Below are positions 1 to 7,014 of a DNA stretch of 8,058 nt, piece after piece. Origin of the DNA: an uncultured Pyrinomonas sp. (GTDB lineage Bacteria; Acidobacteriota; Blastocatellia; Pyrinomonadales; Pyrinomonadaceae); assembly GCA_937135995.1 (NCBI GenBank), contig CAKZOF010000211.1, positions 1 to 8,058 of the forward strand. Direction: 5' to 3'. Below the pieces are notes generated by a model. It was not told where the DNA came from, ran no database searches, and saw only the letters and a program-made list of their open reading frames with translations. Made by a program: the position numbers and the translations under genes. Every line of letters begins with the position of its first letter. Positions within the stretch are counted from its first letter, which is position 1.

Positions 1-357
1 GATGAGGTGCGCGATCTGAATGTCGGCTATTTCGGCGCGAGCACCGGAGGCGGAGCCGCGCTCGTCGCCGCTGCCGAACTCGGCGATGCAATCGGCGCCG
101 TCGTTTCGCGCGGCGGGCGGCCCGACTTGGCCGGAGAAGAGGCGTTGCGGCGCGTCGTGTCTCCCACTTTGTTGATCGTCGGCGAGCAGGACACGGTCGT
201 TTTGCAACTCAACGAAGAGGCGTTCAGGCTCTTGCGCTGTGAGAAGGAACTGGTTGTCATTCCAGGCGCGACCCATCTATTCGAAGAACCGGGCGCGCTC
301 GAAGAGGTGGCGCGCCTTGCCGCCGAGTGGTTCGAGCGCCATCTTCGCCGCGCCTGA
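1..357 (+). CDS. Alpha/beta hydrolase, dienelactone hydrolase-like (C-terminal part)
   Basis: The reading frame is open from the first base, so the gene begins upstream of the window; the GTG at 7 lies inside the conserved core and is not a plausible start. The visible 118 residues contain the nucleophile elbow G-A-S-T-G (Ser at visible residue 14), the strand and turn with the likely catalytic Asp (LLIVGEQD, Asp64) and the late His (PGATHLFEEPG, His92). Order and spacing fit the C-terminal half of a Ser-Asp-His alpha/beta hydrolase of the dienelactone hydrolase group. The substrate cannot be read. In many bacteria such hydrolase domains are fused to, or sit beside, a phosphoribosyltransferase domain; a PRPP synthetase gene follows 194 bp downstream on the same strand, so a fused N-terminal phosphoribosyltransferase is possible but lies outside the window. 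Confidence 0.85.
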   Translation, partial: DEVRDLNVGYFGASTGGGAALVAAAELGDAIGAVVSRGGRPDLAGEEALRRVVSPTLLIVGEQDTVVLQLNEEAFRLLRCEKELVVIPGATHLFEEPGALEEVARLAAEWFERHLRRA

Positions 358-455
358 CTCTGCGTGCACCGCAGGCATCCCCGATCAGAAAGCGGGACCG
401 CAGAGCCAGCGCCGCCAATTCGCTTTCACGCGGGCGGTAAGCGCTGCGTCTGGGT

Positions 456-484
456 TTGCGAAGACCGATTACAAAACTTATGGC
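456..484 (+). promoter_or_regulatory. Weak candidate promoter ahead of the PRPP synthetase gene
   Basis: TTGCGA at 456-461 and TATGGC at 479-484 are separated by 17 bp in the 194-bp gap between the hydrolase and the PRPP synthetase. The -35 box is fair and the -10 box is poor. The downstream gene could equally be read from the upstream promoter, since no terminator-like hairpin is evident between the two genes. Confidence 0.15.
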
Positions 485-551
485 CCGCAGCTTGGCTACC
501 TTCGCGGCGAGCCATTGAGTCGGGAAAAGTATCGGAATCGGTTGAGGAATC

Positions 552-1484
552 ATGACACGTGACTTCACTATCTTTGCGGGCACAGCCAACAAAAAGTTGG
601 CCTCGGCGATCGCGCGTGAATTGAACACGACGCTCGGCGCGACTACGGTCGAGCGATTCCCCGACAGCGAGATTTCCGTTCGATTGGAAGAACCCGTGCG
701 CGGTCGCGAAGTCTTCATCGTACAGCCGACCTCGCCGCCGGTGAACGATCACTTGCTCGAGCTTCTCGCCTTCGCCGATGCCTGCCGCCGCGCTTCCGCC
801 GCCCGGATCACCGCAGTGGTCCCGTACTTCGGTTACGCGCGCGCCGACAAACGCCACGGACGGCGCGAACCGATCACCGCCAGCATGATCGCCGACTTGA
901 TCCAGACGGTCGGCATCGATCATCTCATCACGCTCGACTTGCACGCGCCACAGATCGAAGGCTTCTTCCGCATCCCTGTAGATAGCCTGACGGCGGTGCC
1001 GACGTTGGCGCGCGCGTTGCGCGATCGCGTGCCCGATGATGCGGTCGTCGTCTCGCCCGATACCGGGCGCGTTCATGCGGCGACCATGTACGCGCACCGC
1101 TTGAAGACTTCGGTCGTCGTCTTACACAAACAGCGCGCGAGCGGCACCGAAACGCGCATCACGCACGTCGTCGGCGATGTGCGCGATCGCGCGTGCGTGA
1201 TCGTCGATGATATGATCTCGACGGGCGGCACGATGGCCGAAAGCATCGAGGCGTTGCTCGCCGCCGGAGCGCGCCCCGAATTCACGCTCGTTGCCACGCA
1301 TGGATTGTTCTTGCCCGGCGCGCGCGCCAAGCTAGACCATCCGAGCGTGCGCGCCGTTGTCGTCACCGATTCGGTGGAGATCATCTCGCGCGATTGGCCG
1401 CAGCTTGAGGTCGTCTCCATCGCTCCGCTCATCGCCGAAGCGATACGTCACACGTTGATCAACGGCGCGTTCGATCTCGCTTGA
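552..1484 (+). CDS. prs: Ribose-phosphate pyrophosphokinase (PRPP synthetase), divergent
   Basis: This 310-aa protein has the normal length of PRPP synthetase, which makes 5-phosphoribosyl diphosphate from ribose 5-phosphate and ATP in the cytosol. Family motifs appear in order: FPDSE (36-40), VNDHLLELL (64-72), PYFGYARADK (91-100), REPITA (105-110), DLHAPQIEGFF (129-139, with the metal/ATP-site His131), a VSPD segment (168-171), the flexible-loop Lys193 and Arg195 in HKQR, and the PRPP loop VDDMISTGGT (218-227). Several motifs depart from the usual form: ARADKR for ARQDRK, VSPDTGR for VSPDVGG, and DDMISTGGT for DDMIDTAGT. It may therefore be a specialised second copy rather than the housekeeping enzyme. 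The ATG at 552 is preceded by a modest TGAGGA. It follows a hydrolase and is convergent with the amidohydrolase. Confidence 0.9.
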   Translation: MTRDFTIFAGTANKKLASAIARELNTTLGATTVERFPDSEISVRLEEPVRGREVFIVQPTSPPVNDHLLELLAFADACRRASAARITAVVPYFGYARADKRHGRREPITASMIADLIQTVGIDHLITLDLHAPQIEGFFRIPVDSLTAVPTLARALRDRVPDDAVVVSPDTGRVHAATMYAHRLKTSVVVLHKQRASGTETRITHVVGDVRDRACVIVDDMISTGGTMAESIEALLAAGARPEFTLVATHGLFLPGARAKLDHPSVRAVVVTDSVEIISRDWPQLEVVSIAPLIAEAIRHTLINGAFDLA

Positions 1485-1653
1485 ACCGCTGTCCGGGTGA
1501 AGCGCGCCCTAACGCTGCGGGCGAGCTTCATTTACGCGGACAAGACACGCTGGTGGACGGCTCAAACTTGGCGATCCGTTCCGCTAACGAGTCCCTCGCT
1601 TGAATCAGGCCGGCCATTATGCCATCAGGTTTGCAGTCCGTTCCGCGTATCTC

Positions 1654-3063
1654 TCATCTCTTCACCGAAATTTCATCGCGCAACACTACGCCACCTTTCA
1701 TGACGAAACGCACGCGCTCCAGTTCCGTGATGTCGCGCAACGGATCGCCCGCGATGGCGATCAGGTCGGCATATTTGCCCGCTTCGATCACGCCAAGGTC
1801 ATCTTGCGCATTGAGCAGTTCAGCTGCCACGATCGTCGCCGAACGGATCGCTTCAAGCGGCGCCATCCCGTACCGGACCATGAACGAGAACTCTTTCGCT
1901 TCGTTCTCAGTCCACGGATAACCGCCAGCGTCCGTCCCGTAAGCGATGCGCACGCCTTTGCGCACGGCCAAGCGGAAAGCTTGCGCTTCCGCGTCGCGCA
2001 TCTGAAGCCACACGGGCGCTCCGGCTGCGGCGCGACCGGGCGCGACGTAAACGCCGACGTAGATCGTCGGGCACCAGAAGATGCCGCGCTTGTTCATCTG
2101 GTCCATCAACTCTTCATCGAGTCCGTAACCGTGCTCGATGGAGTCGAACCCATGTCGAACCGCGGCGGCGATGCCATCGCGCCCCATCGCGTGCGCGGCG
2201 ATCCGCCGCCCTAAACGATGCGCTTCTGTGACGAACGCTTCGAGCTCGTCGTCCGTGAAGTTCAGCATGCTGTGCAGGACGCCATCTTTGAAGTAGTATC
2301 GCCGATCGACGTAGACCTTGATCCAATCGGCGCCATATTTGACCTGCTCGCGCACGCCGCGTCGAATCTCCTCTGGACCATCGACGAACTGCACGCCTTC
2401 GGGCATCTTCAGTTCCCAAGCGTAACCGGTGATCGGATACATCCCCGTGGCGGAGAAAGCGCGCGTGGCGACGAACATGCGCGGACCGGTGATGACGCCG
2501 TTTTCGATCGCTTTTTTGACGTCAACGTCGGCGTACATCGCGCCTTCGGTGCCGAGATCACGAATCGTCGTAAAGCCGTTCATCACGGCGGTGCGCGCCG
2601 CAACCGCAGCGCGAAGAGTGCGGTAGGGGATCGATTCCTTCAGAAGCTGTGCGTCGTAATCGGCGGAAGTCACATCGCCTTGCAACAAGACGTGCGTGTG
2701 GCAATCGATCAACCCGGGAAGCACGGTGGCCGATGAAAGGTCTATGCGTTGCGCATCCGCCGAAGCTTGTCGCGCTATCTCGGCATATGGTCCGACGGCG
2801 CGGATTCGCTCGCCGACGATGAGCACGCCTTGATCTTCGAGCGCGCGCCCGGCGCGCACGTCGAGCAACCGCCCAGCGCGGACGAGCGTTTGGCGCTGAC
2901 TCGGTGCGGATGCCTGTGCGTGGACCAGCCCCGTGAAAGAGACGGAAAAGACGAGCAAAGCGATAATGGTCAGTAAGCCAGACGCTTCTTTTCGCCGCCC
3001 ACGGTTCCCGCAGACGGAAACGAAAGCGATGATGGTCAGTAGGTTATTCCACGGTCCTTTCAT
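1654..3063 (-). CDS. Exported metal-dependent amidohydrolase (imidazolonepropionase / Xaa-Pro dipeptidase-like)
   Basis: The protein is 469 aa from the ATG at 3063, chosen because GGAGG (3071-3075) sits 7 nt upstream; a longer frame to 3105 lacks such a site. The N-terminus has a hydrophobic export signal with likely cleavage after V-H-A-Q near residue 50, placing the enzyme outside the inner membrane. Amidohydrolase-superfamily metal ligands are visible: HTH (His122, His124) in PGLIDCHTH, Lys249 in ADWIKVY (candidate carboxylated lysine), His291 in IAAHAMG, His311 in SIEHGYG and Asp378 in GTDAGG. The C-terminal beta sandwich closes with GKYADLIAIAGDPL. Homologues include secreted prolidase- and imidazolonepropionase-like hydrolases that act on peptides or cyclic amides; the substrate is not deducible. 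Codons are GC-rich like the left-hand genes. The signal region holds an internal duplication. Convergent with the PRPP synthetase gene. Confidence 0.9.
   Translation of the reverse strand: MKGPWNNLLTIIAFVSVCGNRGRRKEASGLLTIIALLVFSVSFTGLVHAQASAPSQRQTLVRAGRLLDVRAGRALEDQGVLIVGERIRAVGPYAEIARQASADAQRIDLSSATVLPGLIDCHTHVLLQGDVTSADYDAQLLKESIPYRTLRAAVAARTAVMNGFTTIRDLGTEGAMYADVDVKKAIENGVITGPRMFVATRAFSATGMYPITGYAWELKMPEGVQFVDGPEEIRRGVREQVKYGADWIKVYVDRRYYFKDGVLHSMLNFTDDELEAFVTEAHRLGRRIAAHAMGRDGIAAAVRHGFDSIEHGYGLDEELMDQMNKRGIFWCPTIYVGVYVAPGRAAAGAPVWLQMRDAEAQAFRLAVRKGVRIAYGTDAGGYPWTENEAKEFSFMVRYGMAPLEAIRSATIVAAELLNAQDDLGVIEAGKYADLIAIAGDPLRDITELERVRFVMKGGVVLRDEISVKR
2941..3043. repeat. Imperfect direct repeat in the amidohydrolase signal-peptide region
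   Basis: Plus-strand 2959-2977 and 3025-3043 match at 17 of 19 bases (core GATGGTCAGTA or AATGGTCAGTA), offset by 66 bp, which is 22 codons. Both copies are preceded by GACGGAAA (2941 and 3013). In the protein this gives LLTIIA twice, at residues 8-13 and 30-35, within two hydrophobic stretches. Confidence 0.75.
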
Positions 3064-3070
3064 TGACGTT

Positions 3071-3075
3071 CCTCC
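3071..3075 (-). promoter_or_regulatory. Shine-Dalgarno deciding the amidohydrolase start
   Basis: On the minus strand GGAGG lies 7 nt before the ATG at 3063. The upstream ATG at 3105 has no comparable site, so the shorter 469-aa protein is preferred. Confidence 0.8.
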
Positions 3076-3185
3076 AATTTGCCCACAATTCTTGACGGCG
3101 ATCACCTCGGCACTGGGCCAATCATAAGCGACCGCCGTCGCTGTGCATCTTCGATTTCATCGGTTGATTCAACCTTTCGCCTGAA

Positions 3186-3206
3186 GTGCTGTGCCTGAAA
3201 CAGCAC
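3186..3206. repeat. Short perfect inverted repeat
   Basis: GTGCTGT (3186-3192) and ACAGCAC (3200-3206) form a 7-bp perfect stem around a 7-nt loop. No T-tract follows, so it is not a typical intrinsic terminator. It lies about 120 bp upstream of the amidohydrolase start. Confidence 0.4.
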
Positions 3207-3320
3207 CGAGCCCAAAAGAAAGCTCGCAGACTGGCTCTTAGTCAAGCGATGGTTATGCCTCATCGGTTGGCGACAGTGCTACAGCGACACAACAGCAACA
3301 CCGATTGTGAAGACGTCTAC

Positions 3321-3461
3321 CTACGATGGTTCCAGACCTTCCTTGTGCATTCCTCTGCATGCCACGGCGCAGAGCACGGTGTTGACGAGAGGCACGCTGA
3401 GGGCGGTCAGGTGGAGTAACTTGTTGTGTTTCGTCCGCCGATCAAACGCGATTCTCTTTCT
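3321..3461 (-). pseudogene. Possible relic of an unrecognised coding sequence
   Basis: A minus-strand frame is open between a stop at 3462-3464 and a TAG at 3321-3323 (46 residues). Its central part, about 3360-3419, ends almost every codon in G or C, as real genes in the left half do, and encodes the hydrophobic segment LTALSVPLVNTVLCAVA. There is no start codon or ribosome binding site, and I do not recognise the protein. The plus strand carries a 77-codon frame over the same bases (3186-3419), equally without a ribosome binding site. Either could be chance. Confidence 0.2.
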
Positions 3462-3858
3462 TTAAGACTCTTTTTGAAGCACGGGCGGTTTGATCTCCGG
3501 TAATTGCAATCTATCCGCTACGGTTGAACATAGCCCTTTCAGCTTTTATTCATCCAGCTAACTAGACCCATTCATAAATGCCCAATTTCTCCCCGCCATT
3601 CTTAGAATTAGCTATCCTAAGCGCTTGTCGAGTCCCCCTCTGCAACACTTCGATTCTCATTGATACTGCCGCAAAATTCTTGCGCCATCTGACAGGAATC
3701 TGCGACACATGAGATAGCATGCAGAATTTCAGCGTTGCCCTCGCGTGAAGGATAAACGCCAAAATCTCACAGAAATTGTGCATTCCGATTACGCCGCGCG
3801 CAGAAAGCGGGATGCGGCATTATGCTTGCTCAATCTCTGCGTGGAGCACAACCAGTCT

Positions 3859-3889
3859 CTGCTCATGCGTTGCGACTCGGCGTGAGCAG
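3859..3889. repeat. Stem-loop in the gene-poor region
   Basis: CTGCTCATGC (3859-3868) pairs with GCGTGAGCAG (3880-3889) over 10 bp with one G-T pair and an 11-nt loop. GAGCA at 3844-3848 can also pair with TGCTC at 3860-3864, so two structures compete. It lies about 170 bp before the large secreted-protein gene and could belong to its leader if transcription starts upstream. Confidence 0.35.
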
Positions 3890-4049
3890 CACAACTTCGA
3901 CGAAAGAAGTGCAAACTGGTCGCGCCGCGCCTGACGCTACAGCAAGATGTTGCTTCTAGGAAATGATGTTCATGATGTCGGCTGAGGTGAAACCGGAAGG
4001 ATGAGCGGCTCGCAGCGTAGATCGGAGTTAGTGAACTGCTGGTGCTATT

Positions 4050-4055
4050 AGGAGG
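4050..4055 (+). promoter_or_regulatory. Shine-Dalgarno deciding the start of the large secreted protein
   Basis: AGGAGG lies 7 nt before the ATG at 4063. A GTG at 4042 would extend the frame by 7 residues but overlaps upstream of this site, so ATG 4063 is preferred. Confidence 0.85.
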
Positions 4056-4062
4056 GGCTACT

Positions 4063-5853
4063 ATGCTTACCCGATCATTTCAACGACACGCCGCGATGGT
4101 TACGCTGATTGCCGTACTGACTTCTAACGCTTTGGCGCGTTCGACATCGCTTGTTGCAGGACAGAATTCAGTTTGTGAATCGTGCGCACAACCACCTCAA
4201 ACATCCTCAGACTCACGGCGACCCGATCCGTTTCAGCCTCGTGGGGGATGGCGTAAGCCGCGCAGCGCACAACTCGGCTCAACTCCAGAAGCCCGCGCCG
4301 CTTATGAACGACTGACTCCCGAACAGAAGGAAGCGGCTATCAAAAAGCTGCGCGAGTATTTACAACCTGCTGTTCAACGAGAGATGGAACGTCGCGCGCA
4401 AATGCGTCCGCCCAGTTTGGAACAAATCTTCAGGGGCGAAGTCTCGTCTCAGGAGCTTGAGAGTTCGGCTATGTTCGATGCTCCACTGGCTTTCACCGGG
4501 CAAGGCGCGCGACAATTCCTCGTGCGACAGAAGGGTTCGAGCAGCAGCCGAGCTAGTCAATCATCTCTAGCTGAGAATCAATCATCGCCGAGCAGCGCCG
4601 GAACAGAAGGGATTGAGCCGTTGCGCCCACCTGATGAATGTTACCCTTACCCGTATCCTTGCGAACCCGGCAATCTTCCGCCGCGCATCACCAGCGTGAC
4701 AGCTTCGCCGACTTCAGGCGCGGCGCCGCTCGCAGTCAATTTCAGCGTCAACGCTTATGACGCGGATGGTTACATTGTGGATTACTTCTGGACGTTTGGC
4801 GATGGCGCAAGCGACACGGGAGCTTCGGTAGCGCACACCTATCAAGCAGCAGGCAGTTACACAGCGACTATCACCGTCACAGATGATTATGGGGAGACAG
4901 CGAGCGCGTCCGTCGTTATCCAAGTCACAGGACCACCGCTGCCACCACCGCCGCCGGGTTCAGATGCGGATGCTGACGGCTTACCGGATGATTTCGAGAA
5001 TCAAGTAGCAGACGCTTTCACGCCTATTTATCACATCGGGAATGAACAACCGGGCACAGGCTTCGCGCTCTTTGGCGATTATGTGCCGCAGACGCCGGTA
5101 CAAGTCTTTCCGCCCGTACCGCCGATTAGCCATTTTCGCGTGCAACCGTTGGGCTTTTTGACGGACCCTTACGGTAATCAGTACGGCTTCCTGCGAATTG
5201 ATTACCTGACGCTTTGGAACCGCGATGACGGGCTTGACCTTACGTGGTTCTGTCGTCTTAACATAGATATTGCGCTCGGCGTACTCGGCATAGGACTGAG
5301 TGAGTTTCTCGATGGGGTTATGAACCACGAACTAGACAACGAGCGTTCAGCCGTGCTGGTAGCCGCTCCGGTCTCCGCCTACAACACCTTCAACACTAAC
5401 CCATGGGCTTATAGCGCTTACAGTTTCTTTACGACAGCTCATGAGGATGTTCCTCTTATAGATCAGAGCCGGTACTATTATCCAGAACAACCTGTGCCTG
5501 CCGGTTGGCACATCCATCTATGGCTTTCGCGCTCTAAACACGGAACGTATCCCTTCCATCCTGCCGGGTTTCCCATCGTTCGCCCTGAGATAATCCTGCT
5601 TTACTTCTCAACGATAGATTTCCTCTATGGCATGGGATGGATTGATGAGTACACATACTTGGCCCTCGCTTACGCTGGCAATATTGGCTTCTATGCTTGC
5701 GCCGTTGAACGATTCGATGAGCTAGGCGTGTCGTTCGCTGCGACGCGCATCAACGTCGGCGAACCAAACACCCCGATCAACGGCTCACATTTCATTCAAG
5801 ACGCAAGTGAGCGAAGCAAGTTGCGTCAGAAGCTAGAAATGTCAATCTGGTAG
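4063..5853 (+). CDS. Secreted PKD-domain protein with an uncharacterised C-terminal domain
   Basis: This 596-aa protein starts with a signal peptide (basic start, hydrophobic core at about 11-21, likely cleavage after ALA at 25). A poorly conserved region follows, with a charged helical stretch at about 75-115 and a Ser-rich stretch at about 159-178. A PKD domain occupies about 207-289, shown by PLAVNFSVNAYDADG, FWTFGDG and the closing Y-x-A-T-I-T-V strands; such domains are extracellular beta-sandwich spacers. After a proline run (292-298) comes an acidic DADADG loop (301-306), then a domain of about 285 residues. That domain has H-E-L-D-N-E (422-427) and SRSKHGTYP (489-497), which loosely recall the H-x-x-D-x-E and KHGxYP features of Vps62/DUF946-like proteins; this link is tentative. 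Composition is lower in GC than the left-hand genes. The last 75 codons recur downstream as orphan fragments. Function is unknown. Confidence 0.8.
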   Translation: MLTRSFQRHAAMVTLIAVLTSNALARSTSLVAGQNSVCESCAQPPQTSSDSRRPDPFQPRGGWRKPRSAQLGSTPEARAAYERLTPEQKEAAIKKLREYLQPAVQREMERRAQMRPPSLEQIFRGEVSSQELESSAMFDAPLAFTGQGARQFLVRQKGSSSSRASQSSLAENQSSPSSAGTEGIEPLRPPDECYPYPYPCEPGNLPPRITSVTASPTSGAAPLAVNFSVNAYDADGYIVDYFWTFGDGASDTGASVAHTYQAAGSYTATITVTDDYGETASASVVIQVTGPPLPPPPPGSDADADGLPDDFENQVADAFTPIYHIGNEQPGTGFALFGDYVPQTPVQVFPPVPPISHFRVQPLGFLTDPYGNQYGFLRIDYLTLWNRDDGLDLTWFCRLNIDIALGVLGIGLSEFLDGVMNHELDNERSAVLVAAPVSAYNTFNTNPWAYSAYSFFTTAHEDVPLIDQSRYYYPEQPVPAGWHIHLWLSRSKHGTYPFHPAGFPIVRPEIILLYFSTIDFLYGMGWIDEYTYLALAYAGNIGFYACAVERFDELGVSFAATRINVGEPNTPINGSHFIQDASERSKLRQKLEMSIW

Positions 5854-5859
5854 AGATTC

Positions 5860-5893
5860 AAAGAGCTTGGGATGAAGTTCTCCCAAGCTCTTT
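5860..5893 (+). promoter_or_regulatory. Intergenic stem-loop 1 (before the first small gene)
   Basis: AAAGAGCTTGGGA (5860-5872) pairs perfectly with TCCCAAGCTCTTT (5881-5893), a 13-bp stem with an 8-nt loop. It begins 7 nt after the large gene's stop and ends 21 nt before the next ATG. Only three T residues close the stem and no further T-tract follows, so it is an imperfect intrinsic terminator. It could be an attenuator, a leaky terminator or an mRNA-stabilising hairpin between cistrons. Confidence 0.75.
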
Positions 5894-5914
5894 AACTTCA
5901 AAAGGAGAGCAGCT

Positions 5915-6301
5915 ATGTTCAAGAAGCTTGCACCAATCGTTATAGCAGCGTTAGCTATAAGTTCACTTTGCGTCACGCCTATTTCTGGCGAGACGCTCCC
6001 GGAAAAGGAAGTCCGTTTCATTGAAAAGGTCAAAGCTGGCATTGCTCAACTCGGCACAGGGCCAAAAGCACGCATTGAGGTTAAGTTGCGCGATAAACGA
6101 ACACTCAAGGGGTATGTCAGCGAGATCAGTGAGGACTATTTTGCTGTCACTGATACGACGGGCGCGATTACCAAAGTCTCCTACCCACAAGTGCAGAAAG
6201 TCAAAGGGCATAAGCTCTCAGATAACACTAAACGAGCGATTATAGTCGGCGCCGCGCTGGGATTTCTGATTTTCGTATTAGTTCTTGCCGGTGGGTCTTA
6301 A
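5915..6301 (+). CDS. Small membrane-anchored protein with Sm/SH3-like core, paralogue 1
   Basis: This 128-aa protein of unknown function starts at ATG 5915 with AAGGAG (5902-5907) 7 nt upstream. A hydrophobic N-terminus (about 5-25) is either a signal peptide or a membrane anchor and contains Cys19, also present in both paralogues. A helical stretch with E-K-V-K leads to LGTGPKARIEVKLRDKR and a compact beta-strand core at about 51-97 (GYVSEISEDYFAV, then VSYPQVQKVKG). Charge and turn pattern suggest a small Sm- or SH3-like barrel; this is inferred from pattern. A C-terminal hydrophobic helix (107-126) should anchor it in the membrane. It lies 61 bp behind the large secreted-protein gene, probably co-transcribed through stem-loop 1. 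Similar proteins are, to my recollection, frequent in Acidobacteriota, which is weak evidence. Confidence 0.75.
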   Translation: MFKKLAPIVIAALAISSLCVTPISGETLPEKEVRFIEKVKAGIAQLGTGPKARIEVKLRDKRTLKGYVSEISEDYFAVTDTTGAITKVSYPQVQKVKGHKLSDNTKRAIIVGAALGFLIFVLVLAGGS

Positions 6302-6320
6302 AAGAATTACGTGCCGCAGA

Positions 6321-6542
6321 TATGGAATAGGGGAGATAGATGAGTACACCTATCTAGCCTTTGCCTATGCGGGCGATGTTACTTTCTATTCCTGCATTGT
6401 GGAACGCTTCGACGAGTTAGGTGTAGCGTTTGCTGCAACGCGCATCAACGTTGGCGAACCAAACAACCCGATCAACGGCTCACACTTCATTCAAGACACG
6501 CAGCACGGATTGCGGCAGAAGTTAGACATGCCGTTGTGGTAG
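6321..6542 (+). pseudogene. Orphan copy 2 of the large gene's 3' end
   Basis: It matches the last 75 codons of the large secreted protein (from YGMG in the parent, YGIG here) without a frameshift, with a two-codon deletion near the end, and terminates at the equivalent TAG. Shared segments include IDEYTYLA, RINVGEPN and PINGSHFIQD. Over 54 aligned codons I count 17 synonymous and 8 amino-acid-changing differences. The open frame reaches back to a TTG at 6285, inside the end of the preceding small gene in another frame. There is no ribosome binding site or good start, so it is probably not translated independently. Confidence 0.75.
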
Positions 6543-6547
6543 AACTT

Positions 6548-6585
6548 GAAGAGCCTAGCGAGAACGTTTTCTCGCTAGACTCTTC
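6548..6585 (+). promoter_or_regulatory. Intergenic stem-loop 2 (before the second small gene)
   Basis: A 17-bp arm at 6548-6564 (GAAGAG, C, CTAGCGAGAA) pairs with 6569-6585 at 16 of 17 positions around the loop CGTT. It lies 5 nt after the fragment's stop and 33 nt before the next ATG, the same relative position as stem-loop 1. No T-tract follows. Confidence 0.75.
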
Positions 6586-6618
6586 CTTAAAGGATAAACA
6601 AAAAGGAGAAGCTGTCCT

Positions 6619-7014
6619 ATGTTTAAGAGAATCATCACACTGCTTATAGTAGGGCTGGTCATTAACTTGGTTTGTGTTACGCCCACCGTCGTTGGTCAGC
6701 AAACTGGCTCGGACGCGCGTGCCGAGAAGATGAAGGCGAAAGTCATTAAGATTGGAACGGGGCCGGATGCGCGCGTCGAAGTTAGATTGAGCGATGGCCG
6801 ACGGGTGAAAGGTTACATTAGCGAGATCAAGGATGATTATTTCACAGTAGTGGATGATAAAGCTGGTGTCGCCACGCGGATAGATTACGCGCAAGTTGTA
6901 GGCTTCAAAACCCCGAAGATTTCTACTAAAACCAGGCGAATCCTTACTTTTCAAGCGATCTTCTTGGGAGTGATTCTAGGTGCTGCCCTGCTCCTTGTAG
7001 CCTCAGGGGATTAA
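6619..7014 (+). CDS. Small membrane-anchored protein with Sm/SH3-like core, paralogue 2
   Basis: This 131-aa protein is homologous to the genes at 5915 and 7324. AAGGAG (6603-6608) lies 10 nt before the ATG. It keeps the hydrophobic N-terminus (about 5-26, with Cys19), the linker K-I-G-T-G-P-D-A-R, the beta core at about 51-97 (VEVRLSDGRRVKGYISEI, then DDYFTVVD and IDYAQVVGFK) and a C-terminal transmembrane helix at about 107-128. The core is more conserved than either membrane segment. In the aligned core, many differences from paralogue 3 fall at third codon positions, which argues that it is or was recently functional. Function unknown; the likely location is the envelope with the core outside the cytoplasm if the N-terminus is a signal peptide. 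Confidence 0.75.
   Translation: MFKRIITLLIVGLVINLVCVTPTVVGQQTGSDARAEKMKAKVIKIGTGPDARVEVRLSDGRRVKGYISEIKDDYFTVVDDKAGVATRIDYAQVVGFKTPKISTKTRRILTFQAIFLGVILGAALLLVASGD

Larger units (their letters stand above)
3064..4062. other. Gene-poor intergenic region
   Basis: About 1 kb separates the divergent amidohydrolase and large secreted-protein genes. No frame here has a good start, ribosome binding site and recognisable protein. A minus-strand TATGAT (plus-strand 3121-3126) lies about 57 bp before the amidohydrolase start and could be its -10 box, but its -35 is poor. Other contents are an inverted repeat at 3186-3206, a GATCAAAC/GTTTGATC pair (3440-3447 and 3488-3495), a hairpin at 3859-3889 and a possible gene relic at 3321-3461. 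I see no convincing promoter for the gene at 4063. Confidence 0.6.

Noticed and set aside
426..1097. 223-codon minus-strand frame opposite the PRPP synthetase
   Set aside because: It is the antisense shadow of a confidently assigned GC-rich gene; the peptide is Arg/Asp/Gly-rich without domain features.
1505..1523. CGCCC/GGGCG inverted repeat between the convergent PRPP synthetase and amidohydrolase genes, as a bidirectional terminator
   Set aside because: Only a 5-bp stem with a 9-nt loop and no T-tract on either side.
1600..2736. Long plus-strand frames (1600-2214, 2218-2736) opposite the amidohydrolase
   Set aside because: They overlap a minus-strand gene with intact catalytic motifs and show no motifs or ribosome binding sites of their own.
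3186..3419. 77-codon plus-strand frame starting at GTG in the gene-poor region
   Set aside because: No Shine-Dalgarno, the start lies inside an inverted repeat, the protein is unrecognisable and the codon ends are mixed; the opposite strand has at least as much coding character.
3562..3783. 73-codon minus-strand frame
   Set aside because: No ribosome binding site, unusual composition for either half of the window and no recognisable motif; probably chance.
5915..5974. Lipobox around Cys19 of the small proteins
   Set aside because: The residue before Cys is Leu or Val rather than Gly, Ala or Ser, so it does not fit the lipoprotein signal.
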